Assembly: GCA_018340375.1 (NCBI GenBank)
Contig: JAFFJZ010000016.1
Location: 1,557,372 to 1,621,371, forward strand
DNA length: 64,000 nucleotides
Reading direction: 5' to 3'
Origin: Gonatopus flavifemur
Taxonomy: Eukaryota; Arthropoda; Insecta; Hymenoptera; Dryinidae
This document shows positions 11,758 through 23,900 of the stretch, piece by piece. A program made the position numbers and the translations under genes. The stretch's first letter is position 1. Each line of letters opens with the position of its first letter. The notes under the pieces were generated by a model. It saw nothing but the letters and a program-made list of their open reading frames with translations, was not told the origin of the DNA and searched no databases.

Positions 11758-11923
11758 CAGTGATGCCAGCATTTGGTCGACCGAGTCGATTTTCCCCCTC
11801 CATCACGCTGTATGCAATCAAATTTCTTTTGTCGGAGGTTTGATTGTGTGTGTGACATTTCTATACAGACAGATGTGATGGAGAGGGAAAATCGACTCGT
11901 TCGATCAAATGCTGGCATCACTG
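11758..11923. mobile_element. hAT-type MITE (CAGTGATGCC family, copy 2)
   Basis: This 166-bp palindrome starts CAGTGATGCCAGCATTTGGT and ends ACCAAATGCTGGCATCACTG-like (read as GATCAAATGCTGGCATCACTG). Flanks ATTCGATG (11750-11757) and ATTCGATT (11924-11931) match at 7 of 8 positions, supporting an 8-bp hAT duplication. Open frames in both directions are artefacts of the palindrome. Confidence 0.88.
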
Positions 11924-12823
11924 ATTCGATTTATTGGGCGTTGAACCCAATTAGATTTTAATTGAAAATTTCAATATAAAACATCCGATTTTCAATTTGG
12001 AAAATATATATTGATCAAAATTGATGATCAATAGAAAATGATCTGATATAGCTATGCATACATCAGGGACTTTGGAAAGTGGAGTAGTAAACTTAAATGT
12101 GTACAATTTTGAAGTACATAGTTTATTTTTTACTCTGAAAAAAAATTTTATTGGAAAATGATAATGGAAAACATCGATGTATCGATGTTACAAGGGAATA
12201 ATCGATACATCGATATCGATGTTTCGAATAATCGATTATTCCAACATCGATGTTCGTCTCCAACATCGCGCATCTCTAGACTGTTGCCACGCCGCTGGTA
12301 TCACCTCAAGTTACATTATAGTAATGATGTGGTAACATATTGTAGAAGTTTGAATTGTTTATAAAAATGAAACGAAAATTGAAACCCATAAAATATGATG
12401 AATCATCGTTCCCTGATAAAAAATGTGGGTAGATTCGGGTAGATTTGAATGAAAAGTTGAAGATGCATAAAAAAACAGGATTCGAACGAATAGAAATGCA
12501 ATCCATTCTACAATCTATTTTTGTATGCATTTTCATAATTTCATCCGAATCCATTCGCGTTTGTACTAGGATTATTTATCTTCTCAAATTCACCTCTTGA
12601 AATTGAAAACATCGTTTCAACAATGTGCTGCGAGATTTTAGGTCTATAATTGAGGTTGAGTCTGAGGATTTCGTTATTCGATTAATAATTCATGTCAATG
12701 AACGATTAAAATTTCAGCAACATTGTAATAACAAACTACGTTTGGTGGGATGTTTTTGTTTATGCTTTCAAAATCTTAAAAATGCAAGAATTGTATTAAT
12801 ACTACTTTCTGAGGCAACTTATA

Positions 12824-12895
12824 CCAGTGATGCCACAAGTTCCAACTTTTGCCCCCTCCATCAAGACTTTTGCCTGTACACAATCAAATTCCCAG
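12824..12895. repeat. CAGTGATGCC family, single end
   Basis: CAGTGATGCCACAAGTTCCA followed by TTTTGCCCCCTCCATCA and a TGTACACAATCAAAT core resembles the left half of the copy at 11758. No right end follows, so this is a fragment. Confidence 0.65.
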
Positions 12896-13264
12896 ATAGA
12901 AAAATGTCTCAATAATCCCATCATAATGGTGACATGCACGCCAAGAAATGTTTGCATCATGGTACCAAGGTGTTTCCGCATAAAGCATTGTTATTGGTAG
13001 CAAAACAAGGTGATGGTACCATAATGAAGACATGATGTTTACATTTTATGCATCATTGCAAGCTGAGCGAATTTTATAACAGTATGTTAACAGCACATTA
13101 TGTTAGAAAATATTTAGGGCATGGTTTTCTAAATGCAATTGGGAAATATAGTAATTTTCAAAAAAATCCAAGAATATTTTGTAGTTCTTGAGTAAAAATA
13201 AAACTTTTGTTAAATTTCACTGATGAGGAATGAAAAATTATTATCACATAACAAAAGTTTAAAC

Positions 13265-13697
13265 TCTGCTAAATTGTCCCCATAAAGAACGATACAAAAC
13301 GATACATTTTTTCTATAGTTTTCAATGGGGTTTCTGAATACGGAATTTACAAAGTTATATCGTTATCAAACGATAGAACTCTATCGTTCCTTATCATTTT
13401 CTATAAAAATTCAAAAGAATGTATGGGATTTTATCGTCAAATTCGTATAAGAAAAGTACCAGTTATTTGGAAAAAAATAGTTATGTGTTCCAGAATAAGT
13501 AGTACTTTTTCTATACGAATTTCACGATAAAATCCCATACATTCTTTTGAACTTTTATAGAGAATGATAAGGAACGATAGAGTTCTATCGTTTGATAACG
13601 ATATAACTTCGTAAATTCCGTATTCAGAAACCCCATTGAAAACTATAGAAAAAATGTATCGTTTTGTATCGTTCTTTATTGGGAAAATTTAGCAGGG
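13265..13697. mobile_element. Palindromic MITE (CYCTGCWAAA family, copy 2)
   Basis: CTCTGCTAAATT at the left faces AATTTAGCAGGG at the right. The arms pair for about 190 bp with few mismatches (AACGATAGAGTTCTATCGTT, GATTTTATCGT). It has the same termini and CGATAGAAYTCTATCGT core words as the element at 5483. Confidence 0.9.
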
Positions 13698-13952
13698 AAG
13701 GAAAATAAAAGCTTTACGAATACTCAGCATGAAATTTTACTATTTATTCCCTAAAATTCATAAATTTTTTATAATATTTCAGTTTTGTTGGGAAAAATTT
13801 CACAAAAATGCGAACCGCTTCAATATTACTAAAAAACCTTATAAAAATTGTTTTATTTTCGAATCGCATTGTTTTTGTGCATGTCTTTTCCATTCTAAAT
13901 AATGTTCGTTCCTCGAGCTGTATGAATATAGCATCTCAGGTGCCATCGACAA

Positions 13953-14233
13953 CCCTGATAGAGATTCCTCTAGTAATTCGTGAGTTGTAACACTTGCCCT
14001 CACGAAAAACTAGAGTTCCAATTCAGTAACTTTTCAGTTCAATCACCAACTTATAAGTGTTCTTATATATATAATATATATATAAATATTACATTATACA
14101 TTATATATATATATATACAAATTGTGTATATCTAATAACATAAAATATTTAATAAATATACATATGAGGTCTCTAGTTTTTCACGAGGGGAAGTGTTACA
14201 ACTCGTGAATTACTAGACAAATTTCTACCAGGG
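13953..14233. mobile_element. Palindromic MITE with (TA)n core
   Basis: Arms beginning CCCTGATAGAGATTCCTCTA pair with the inverse of TACTAGACAAATTTCTACCAGGG. The inner arm TAATTCGTGAGTTGTAACAC is near-perfect. A TATATA-rich core at 14067-14122 lies between the arms. Confidence 0.88.
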
Positions 14234-16095
14234 AATGGCAAACAATTGATCTAACAATTTTGCCAAAGCACGTCGAAAGAGAAATTTACCGCAGCCTAGG
14301 GCCTAAATTTAAATCGCGTCGTTCCTGCATAACAGCGTGAGTCACATCCCAAGATTACCCAGAAGTATAGAGGTGCTTGCCGCCATGACGGTAGTATTTG
14401 TGAATCGCTTTTCATACGAAAGTCAGACTCTCTCGGGACAGGTTGTCATCGTCTCTCCCTCTGTCTCTCTGTGTCGAATCATACTATCTCATGGTACATC
14501 ATTGTGTCATTTCACACAAATGATACAGCCGAGACCGACCCTGTACCCACGTGAAAAAGTCCCATTTCTCTTTGTGAAATAATACTGTCGTGATAAAGTG
14601 TGATTATAACAAAACGTTGAACCCATTTTGTCACATAACAAGTTCTCATGGTGGTGTTTTTCCCCCTTTATTCATCATCGGTCAATGAAGATTTTATTTC
14701 TCTTTATGTTACACGCAACCGGCGATACTACGATACTTTAATATATAATAATCATATATGTATACCCCACGTATAACGGACTGATAGGAATAGTTGCCTA
14801 ACCGCTTTATTCTATGCCCAGGTGACGCATCTTTTGAAATAAAAAATTTCTCCAACGAGAGAAATATAGGCGTATCGTTGAAATATTATATCTTTGTTTT
14901 GCATTCTCGATATAATTCGTGAGGTGATTGTGAATTACGTGCAATGTGCTTATCGATGAAATTCTATTCTTGAGGGGCATCGATGTCGATGATTACGACG
15001 ATAATTGTGATACGATAGTGATTTGTTTTGCTGTTTTGTTACACAAATTCATCAAAAGTGTGCATTGTTATTTGGTGGCGGGAATCCCGATTTAAACCTC
15101 TCAACGTCATTAGGTAAGTTGTTAATTATTTACACACGATGATACGTTTTTTCTTCCTCATTTTCCTGTCAAGATTGATGAGAATTGAATGTATTTATTC
15201 GTTCGTTCATTCGTCCAGTACGCGTTGATACATGTCAGTTTGATGCACGAGTTTTGTATTATTGCCAATTTGTAATGATTCGATGACACAGATCACACGT
15301 TTTTCTTTCTGTTCTTATCGATTACTTTAAATTGCAAATTAGAATGTTCAAAAAGTGAGGAACTTACGATTTTATATCAAAACAATATTTCTTTTGCTCG
15401 CTAAAAATTTGAATAATTAGAATTTTTAAAGATTCTAACCTCTACAAATATTTCTCCTATCATTTGTGCAATTTTGTGGGTATCCCGTGGAATTTTTTAA
15501 AATATATTCAAAAATATTTCAGTGTATTTGCTTTTTTATTGTGAAATTGAAAATCTTCTTTGAATTTTTGTCTGCAACAATAACGTCGCATAGTCCGGTT
15601 CTTATACCTTTCCATTGATTGGGAAAAGAAAACTTTCTGTACAGAAAAAGGACTGATAATGCAGTACTCTAACATCGCTAATGATTTTAGCGACTACCCG
15701 TATAGTTATCACAGTTATACGGATCGTAGTCATAACCCTATATTCAAGTGATGAAATTATTACGGATTGTCACTCGAACGATCTGGAAGGTTGGCTGTAA
15801 TTAAAATACGTTCAAATGGTTACAGCAACCATACTTTTTTCCAGTGTATCCGTGATGTTATTTTTCCTCTCTATCATTTTCAGGATCCATCATCGCAGAC
15901 CCTGCTGAAAATGCCAACTAGCAGTTACTGGGACAAAAACCGGCAGAATCAGGCAAGGAGCTGTCCGGATCTGCCCGGGTTTTGTCCCAGGAACTGCTAG
16001 GATTCATTCGGATCTGTCGATAGGGAAAATTTCAATAAAGTTTCATATGAGGCTGTAACCAGAGACACGCTAACCTGTCACCTGTATAAAGTTAC
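14234..16095. other. Comparatively repeat-poor stretch; possible non-coding exon
   Basis: No transposon ends are seen from about 14240 to 15600. A good 5' splice-site match, TTAG|GTAAGTT, lies with its GT at 15114, downstream of mixed-composition sequence, so an untranslated first exon on the plus strand is possible but unproven. At 15880-16010 an imperfect inverted repeat (CTAGCAGTTACTGGGACAAA against TTTGTCCCAGGAACTGCTAG) marks a small unclassified repeat. I see no coding exon. Confidence 0.3.
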
Positions 16096-16707
16096 CCCCG
16101 GGTGAATGTGAAGTTGGCATATCAAATGCTGGCATTACACGAAAAAGTGACAGTCCCAATAGCATTCACCATAGTTCTATAGTTCTTGATAATTTGGAAC
16201 AATAGTTCTATTCATATTACTCAGGAAAAACGAATTTTGAAAAATGGAATGCCAAGTTCTACAATGATATGATAGCATTCCAGCGATGAGAGGTGGGAAC
16301 GATCAGAACTCGAGAGTTCTGGGATTGTGAGCATGCGAGAAAGTGAGAAATGGAGAGTTCCAATCATTAAAAGCGATATATGAAATTTTTGTCAATATTT
16401 ATGGGAATGATATGCTGGATTCTACGACGAATGCATAGCATTGCAAGCAATATTGAAGGGAGCGATATCTCCAAGTTTTTGGATAGCGTACACACGGAGG
16501 AGTTGGGAATGCAGAGTTCTAACGTCAACAATGGGTGAATTCGTTTTTGCTTTCATGATAAGCCGAATTTGGAGATGACGCGAGGAGAAGAAATATGTTT
16601 TTATGTTGAGAATCAGGGTTTTGATACAGCAGAACAATTGATACAGCTTGGACGGGGACTTTGATTGACTGACAGCCTGTCTGGTTACCCGTCCGACTTT
16701 CTGTCTG

Positions 16708-17690
16708 AACAACAGTTCTGACCAGCATTGCATGGGATTCGAATGGTTCTGACCAGCATTGCACGAAATTCGAATAATTCTGACCAACATTGCCTCGATC
16801 ACGAGTTCTGGCCAGAATTGCACGAGATTTAGAGACTTGTGGATAGCATTTCACAAAATTCGAATAGTCCTGGCCAGCATTGCCCCGATTTCAACCAGTT
16901 CTGGCCAACATTGCACGGAAGTTGAATAGTTCTGGCCAGCATTGCCTCGATTACGAGTAGTTCTGGCCAACATTTCATGGAATTAGAAGAGTTCTGGCCA
17001 GCATTGCATGGAATTCGAATAGTACTGACCAGCATTACCTCGATAACTGTTAGTTCTGGCCAGCATTGCCCCGATTCCAACCAGTTCTGGCTGGACAGAA
17101 TTCGAATAGTTCTGCAAAGCATTGCACGAAATTCGAATAGTTCTGGCCAGCGATGCGACGATTTCAAACAGTTCCGGCCAGCATTGCACGAAATTCGGAT
17201 AGTACTGGCCAGCATCGCATGGAAGTCGAATAGTTCTGGCCAGCATTGCATGAAATTCGAATAGTTCCGACCAGCATTGCCTCGATAACGGGGAGTTCTG
17301 GCCAGCATTGCACGGAATTTGAAGAGTTCTGGCCGGCATTGCCCCGATTCCAACCAGTTCCGGCCAGCATCGCACGAAACGTGAAGAGTTTCCGCCAGCA
17401 TTGCATGGAATTCGAATAGTTCTGACCAGCATCACCTCGATCACGGGTGGTTCTGAGCAGCATCGCATGGAATTTGAAGAGTTCTCCACAGCATTGCACG
17501 GAATCCGAATAGTCCCGGCCAGCGTAGTCCCGGTTTCAACCAGTTCTGGCCACCATTGCACGGAATTCGAGTGGTCCTGAACAGCATTGCCTCGATTAGG
17601 AGTAGTTGTAGCCAGCATTGCACGAAATTTCTGGAGTTTTGGCCAGCATTGCCCCGATCTTGAAACGTTCCGACCAACATTCCGTAGGAT
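16708..17690. repeat. 31-bp tandem array, left (about 30 units)
   Basis: Units follow the pattern GTTCTGGCCAGCATTGC followed by one of three tails: AYGGAATTCGAATA, CTCGATYACGAGTA or CCCGATTCCAACCA. The period is 31 bp. Because 31 is not a multiple of three, frames cycle, and open frames up to 211 codons run through the array on the minus strand without being genes. The array resembles subterminal repeats that could bind a transposase; that role is inference. Confidence 0.85.
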
Positions 17691-17829
17691 CCGATTCCAT
17701 TCCCCTCTGTCATTTTCATCTCACTCTTCGCGTGACCCGGAGCCAACGACGTGGATGTGGTAAGTTCTGGCTCCATGTTTTTCTTTGTGTTTTTTTTTGT
17801 TTTTTTTGTAATTAATAAAAAAAAATATC

Positions 17830-18560
17830 TCCAAAAATAAAATACAACGAAACCCTCATAAAGTTCTCCCTTCCAGGTGCTTGACAGTGTTTTTCTCTTG
17901 GACACCCTCCAAATTGATCCACTCACAAAGTGAATCATCCTATTTTCTCCTATTCCTTGTTCGTTTGTTGCTTAATCTATCTCTTCACGTCAGCTCTTAT
18001 GATTAAAATCTCCCACTCCCAATAAATGAGAAAGAAAACAACAAATTTCTCCACAATAAAATAAAACAAAATCCTTTTAAACTTTTCTCTTCCAGGTGCT
18101 CAACAGTTCTTCTCCTCTTGAACAGCCTTCAAATTGACTCACTCAAAACGTGAATTATCCTACTTTTTCCTATTTCTTATTCGTTTTTCACTTAATCTAT
18201 CTCTCCACGGCTTTTCTTATGATTGAAATCTTTCACTCCAAATAAATAAAAAAGGAAACAACAAATTTCTTCACAATGAAACAAAACAAAATCCCCATAA
18301 ACTTTTTTCTTCCAGGTACTTGACAGTTCTTCTCTTGCACAGCCTCCAAATCGATCCACTCAACACGTAAATTATCCTATTTTTTCCTATTCCAAATTGG
18401 TTTGTAACCTAATCTATCTATTCACGTCTTCCTTTAGAATTAAAATCTCTCACTCCAAACAAATAAAAAAGAAAGAAATATCATAAAATCCTTCTTGCGA
18501 TAAAATGAAACAAAATTCTCATAAACCTCTTCGCTTCCGGGTAGTCCTCTTCTTGGAAAG
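17830..18560. repeat. ~220-bp tandem repeat, three to four units
   Basis: CTTCCAGGTGCTTGACAG-type sequence recurs at about 17873, 18090, 18310 and, diverged, 18534 (spacing ~219-226). Each unit also contains CCAAATTGATCCACTCA and a TTAATCTATCTCTTCACG block. The last unit overlaps the 3' end of the peptidase-like gene, so the array looks like tandem duplication of that gene's tail and 3' flank. Confidence 0.75.
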
Positions 18561-18563
18561 CCT

Positions 18564-19390
18564 TCATGCCGATCCAGTTGATACGTAAATGATGAGGTGC
18601 GGTTGAATTTTCTCCTGCTCTTTCACGCATTGCCGTTTCCTTTGTAAATCATCGTAGAGATTCCAATAATTCCCTGTTTTCACGTAAGCCGTATAATGAT
18701 TGGACGACCAGTGCACAACGCCCGTTAAAATGTATGTCTCACCCCCAACTTGGATCTCTTTTGCGATGGATCCTAATGTATGTACGCCCTTTGATAGCTT
18801 GTGATATTGTTGACCTGTAAAAAAAAACACGTCGATCAATATGTGCGCTCCATAACTAATGTACTCATCATTTTTCTCCTTACCGGACGAGCACGTCCTT
18901 TTGAGCGTTTGAGCTCAAAATCTTCAATAGCTTCTTGCACATATCCCAAACCATCAGAAATCAAAAGATCTACGTTTACGTTCACTGTGCTCTGTGTAGT
19001 ATGCATTTCCCTCCCGCAAGAACATACACAGTTTTTAATGGAACAGGGTTCTTTCTCGAAAAGATATTCTGCCAAGTGAGAAACATTAAATTCCGCATTC
19101 AATCTTTGAATTGTCTTACGGTATCTATTGATGGCATTTTTGAACAAGTTCAAATTCAATAGTAATTGTGCCCTTTTTATGTAATGTTAATCTGAAACGT
19201 GGCATCGAAAGCACACGTTTGAGTGACGTTGATGATTTCCGTATTTGAACGAACGACTGGACATTTCAAACCGTTCCGGAACATGGGGAGACTCGTCAGT
19301 TCTGTGTCTTTGATAAATTCCCATTCAGGGCATTTATCCAAGTACGTTGGATTTTTTCTTATTTTCTGCGGCGACCTTTTGTTAAAGATC
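18564..19390 (-). pseudogene. C19-type (ubiquitin-hydrolase-like) cysteine peptidase, decayed
   Basis: Three minus-strand frames, read right to left, carry the landmarks of the C19 peptidase fold. In 19177-19390 there is a catalytic-Cys box, VTQTCAFDATFQI, with Cys codon 19213-19215, ending in TAA at 19177-19179. In 18885-19170 there is a zinc-ribbon-like CVCSCG and a following strand region. In 18564-18814 there is a catalytic-His box, HWSSNHYTAYVKTGNYWNLY, with DD after it. C19 enzymes cleave ubiquitin-type conjugates. The frames do not join cleanly: there is a frameshift near 19177, and a GTAAGG...ACAG intron (18815-18883) would leave the frame shifted by one. The gene sits inside a long-inverted-repeat element, so it is probably element cargo. 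No ATG start was identified upstream of 19390. Confidence 0.65.
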
Positions 19391-19394
19391 TAGT

Positions 19395-19640
19395 TGTTTG
19401 CCAGAACTACCCGTAATCAAGGGAATGCTGGTCAGAACTACCCGTAATCGAGGCAATGCTGGTCAGAACTATCCAAATTCCGTGGAATGCTGGCCAGAAC
19501 TGGTTGAAATCGGGACAATGCTGGCCAGAACTCGTCGTGATCGAGGCAATGTTGGTCAGAACTATTCGAATTTCGTGCAATGCTGGTCAGAACCATCCGA
19601 ATCCCATGCAATGCTTGTCAAAACTGTAGTTCAGACAGAA
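19395..19640. repeat. 31-bp tandem array, right arm (inverted)
   Basis: About eight units of GGMAATGCTGGYCAGAACTA, the complement of the left array, with the same alternating tails. The right array is much shorter than the left, so the arms have expanded unequally. Confidence 0.8.
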
Positions 19641-20252
19641 CGTCGAACGGGTAACCAGACAGGCTGTCAGTTAATCAAAGTCCCCGTCTAAGCTGTATCA
19701 ATTGTTCTGCTGTATCAAAACCCTGATTCCCAACATAAAAAAATATTTCATCTCCTCGCGTCATCTCCAAACTCGGCTTATCATGAAAGCAAGAACGAAT
19801 TCACCCATTGTTGATGTTAGAACTCTGCATTTCCAACTCCTCCGTGTGTACACCATCCCAGAACTTGGAGATATTGATCGCTCCCTCCAATATTGCTCGC
19901 AATGCTATGGATTCGTCATAGAATCTAGCATATCATTTCCATAAATATTGAAAAAAAATTTCATATATCGCTTTTAATGATTGGAACTCTCCATTTCTCA
20001 CTTTCCCGCATGCTCACAATCCCAGAACTCTCGAGTTCTGATCGTTCCCACCTCTCATCGCTGGAATGCTATCATATCATTGTAGAACTTGGCATTCCAT
20101 TTTTCAAAATTCAATTTTTCTGAGTAATATGAAGAGAACCATTGTTCCAAATTATCAAGAACTATAGAACTATGGTGGATGTTACTGGAACTGTTACTTT
20201 TTCGTGCAATGCCAGCATTTGATATGCCAACTTCACATCCACTAGCCCCGGG

Positions 20253-20989
20253 ATTAAAAAAAAATTTTCTTCATGACATCTGCAAGAGCTTTGTTAGTAC
20301 CTGATTGTACCGCAGAAAATTTCGTCTGTACCCAGGGATGCCAGCTCCTGCTTTTTCCCACTTCCGTCATTGGCCGTTCCATTCAACAACTATACGTGGT
20401 ACGCCGATACATCGGAAAAAAGCAGGAGGCTGTCTGTACCTCAAAGTAAAGACAAGTTGAAGGGATTTTAAAAAATGGGTTGTCCTCGATTTTAATGAAC
20501 AACGGCTCATATTAAACGTTTCGGGAGGTGAATTGTACTGAGAAGGATTTTTCAAACAACTCGGAGGGAGCGGAGTTATGAGCAAAAAAACTGATTAGCC
20601 GCTATGAATGGGTCTTTCCAAGAAATCTGAGATTCCCTTATGGGGATAGAAGCTCTCCGGGACGTTTCTGGGAGTGTTTGTGAGACACCAAAGAGTAGTA
20701 GCAATCGGTACATCTGTTGCGCTATGAAATGGTATCTAGCGGCCAGTTTGCTAGCGGCCACTTTTGAAATTTTTGACACAGACTGTACCGCATATTGAAA
20801 AACAGGGGAAGAGTGTTTCTAGCTGAAACAAGGTTGATAAGATTATTGTTGCATATTAGATTGATCGTTTGGGAACCCATGAACAGTTTTATGTAGCGCA
20901 AGACGCATAAAAATGTTTATTTAAAAAAAAAAAGTGGAATAAGAACCATGAAATATAAAGGCCAATGTCTCATCATGGCTACATGCGTT
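20253..20989. other. No gene seen
   Basis: Spacer between two large elements. A short direct repeat, CTAGCGGCCA, occurs at 20737 and 20751. Frames here have no recognisable domain. Confidence 0.4.
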
Positions 20990-23900
20990 TTTTTTCTAAT
21001 CAATGCCAAACGACGAGGAGAACACCAGAAAAGATGCAGGAATCAATTCTGTGAGGGATCGCGGTTCATAACATTGTTTATTTAACAATTTACGGTGGGA
21101 AACAGCAGAATCTTGGAGGTAAACTGTTATACCTCCATTCGGCAACATTCGTTTTTTTCCCAAGTGATTCCAAACGACGAAGAGAACACCGGAGAAAATG
21201 CAGGAATGAATTCTGAGAGGGATCGCGGTTTATAACATTGTTTATTTAACAATTTACGGTGGGAAACAGCAGAATCTTGGATGTAAACTGTTATACCTCC
21301 ACTCGGCAACATTCGTTTTTTTCCCAAGTGATTCCAAATGACGAAGAGAACACCGTAGGAAATGCAGGAATGAATTCTGAGGGAGATCGCGGTTTATAAC
21401 ATTGTTTATTTAACAATTTACGGTGGGAAACAGCAAAATCTTGGATAAAACTGTTATCTCACCACTCGGCAACATTCGTTTTCATTCTAATTGATCCCAA
21501 ACGACGAATAGAACACCGGAAAGAAAGGAGGAAGTAATTCTGTGAGGGATCGCGGTTTATAACATTGTTTATTTAACAATTTACGGTGGGAAACAGCAGA
21601 ATCTTGGAAGTAAACTGTTATACCTCCACTCGGCAACATTCGTTTTTTTCCCAAGTGATTCCAAACGACGAATAGAAAACCGGAAAAAAGGGAGGAATGA
21701 ATTCTGTGAGGGATCGCGGTTTATAACATTGTTTATTTGAGAATTTACGGTGGGAAACAGAAGAATCTTGGATGTAAACTGTTATACCTCCACTCGGCAA
21801 CATTCGTTTTTTTCCCAAGTGATTCCAAACGACGAAGAGAACACCGGAGAAAATGCAGGAATGAATTCTGTGAGGGATCGCGGTTTATAACATTGTTTAT
21901 TTAACAATTTACGGTGGGAAACAGCAAAATCTTGGATAACACCGTTATGTCTCCACTCGGCAACATTCGTTCTCCTTCTAATTGATCCCAAACGACGGAG
22001 AGAACACCGGAAAAGAGGAAGGAATGAATTCTGTGAGGGATCGCGGTTTACAACATTGTTTATTTAACAATTTACGGTGGGAAACAGCAGAATCTTGGAG
22101 GTAAACTGTTATACCTCCATTCGGCAACATTCGTTTTTTTCCCAAGTGATTCCAAACGACGAAGAGAACACCGGAGAAAATGCAGGAATGAATTCTGAGA
22201 GGGATCGCGGTTTATAACATTGTTTATTTAACAATTCACGGTGGGAAACAGCAGAATCTTGGATGTAAACTGTTATACCTCCACTCGGCAACATTCGTTT
22301 TTTTCCCAAGTGATTCCAAACGACGAAGAGAACACCGTAGGAAATGCAGGAATGAATTCTGTGAGGGATCGCGGTTCATAACATTGTTTATTTAACAATT
22401 TACGGTGGGAAACAGCAGAATCTTGGAGGTAAACTGTTATACCTCCATTCGGCAACATTCGTTTTTTTCCCAAGTGATTCCAAACGACGAAGAGAACACC
22501 GGAGAAAATGCAGGAATGAATTCTGAGAGGGATCGCGGTTTATAACATTGTTTATTTAACAATTTACGGTGGGAAACAGCAGAATCTTGGATGTAAACTG
22601 TTATACCTCCACTCGGCAACATTCGTTTTTTTCCCAAGTGATTCCAAACGACGAAGAGAACACCGTAGGAAATGCAGGAATGAATTCTGAGAGAGATCGC
22701 GGTTTATAACATTGTTTATTTAACAATTTACGGTGGGAAACAGCAAAATCTTGGATCAAACTGTTATCTCACCACTCGGCAACATTCGTTTTCATTCTAA
22801 TTGATCCCAAACGACGAATAGAACACCGGAAAGAAAGGAGGAATTAATTCTGTGAGGGATCGCGGTTTATAACATTGTTTATTTAACAATTTACGGTGGG
22901 AAACAGCAGAATCTTGGAAGTAAACTGTTATACCTCCACTCGGCAACATTCGTTTTTTTCCCAAGTGATTCCAAACGACGAATAGAAAACCGGAAAAACG
23001 GGAGGAATGAATTCTGTGAGGGATCGCGGTTTATAACATTGTTTATTTGAGAATTTACGGTGGGAAACAGAAGAATCTTGGATGTAAACTGTTATACCTC
23101 CACTCGGCAACATTCGTTTTTTTCCCAAGTGATTCCAAACGACGAAGAGAACACCGGAGAAAATGCAGGAATGAATTCTGTGAGGGATCGCGGTTTATAA
23201 CATTGTTTATTTAACAATTTACGGTGGGAAACAGCAAAATCTTGGATAAAACCGTTATCCCTCCACTCGGCAACATTCGTTTTCCTTCTCATCGATCCCA
23301 AACGACAGGGAGAACACCGGAGAAGATGAAGGAATGAATTCTGTGAGGGATCGCGGTTTATAACATTGTTTATTTAACAATTTACGGTGGGAAACAGCAG
23401 AATCTTGGAAGTAAACTGTTATACCTCCACTCGGCAACATTCGTTTTTTTCCCAAGTGATTCCAAACGACGAATAGAAAACCGGAAAAACGGGAGGAATG
23501 AATTCTGTGAGGGATCGCGGTTTATAACATTGTTTATTTGAGAATTTACGGTGGGAAACAGAAGAATCTTGGATGTAAACTGTTATACCTCCACTCGGCA
23601 ACATTCGTTTTTTTCCCAAGTGATTCCAAACGACGAAGAGAACACCGGAGAAAATGCAGGAATGAATTCTGTGAGGGATCGCGGTTTATAACATTGTTTA
23701 TTTAACAATTTACGGTGGGAAACAGCAAAATCTTGGATAACACCGTTATGTCTCCACTCGGCAACATTCGTTTTCCTTCTAATTGATCCCAAACGACGGA
23801 GAGAACACCGGAAAAGAGGAAGGAATGAATTCTGTGAGGGATCGCGGTTTACAACATTGTTTATTTAACAATTTACGGTGGGAAACAGCAGAAGCTTGGA

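Larger units (their letters stand above)
16096..20252. mobile_element. Long-terminal-inverted-repeat element with peptidase-like gene
   Basis: About 750-850 bp at the left (from CCCGGGTGAATGTGAAGTTG) is repeated in inverse at the right (ending CAACTTCACATCCACTAGCCCCGGG). Shared blocks include ATATCAAATGCTGGCATT, AACTCGAGAGTTCTGG, GCATGCGAGAAAGTGAGAAA and ATATGCT. Inside each arm is a 31-bp repeat array, and the ~1.7-kb core carries ~220-bp tandem repeats and a decayed cysteine-peptidase-like gene on the minus strand. No transposase is recognised. No clear target duplication was found, so superfamily is unassigned. Confidence 0.85.

Noticed and set aside
16829..17618. Overlapping minus-strand frames of 111 to 211 codons with repeated SNAGQN/CWPELF-like peptides
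   Set aside because: They are the three readings of a 31-bp tandem repeat without stops; every frame is open, which is expected for such an array and is not evidence of a gene.
18815..18883. Intron that would restore the peptidase gene
   Set aside because: The GTAAGG donor and TTTACAG acceptor look good, but joining them shifts the frame by one, so an intact spliced gene cannot be claimed.
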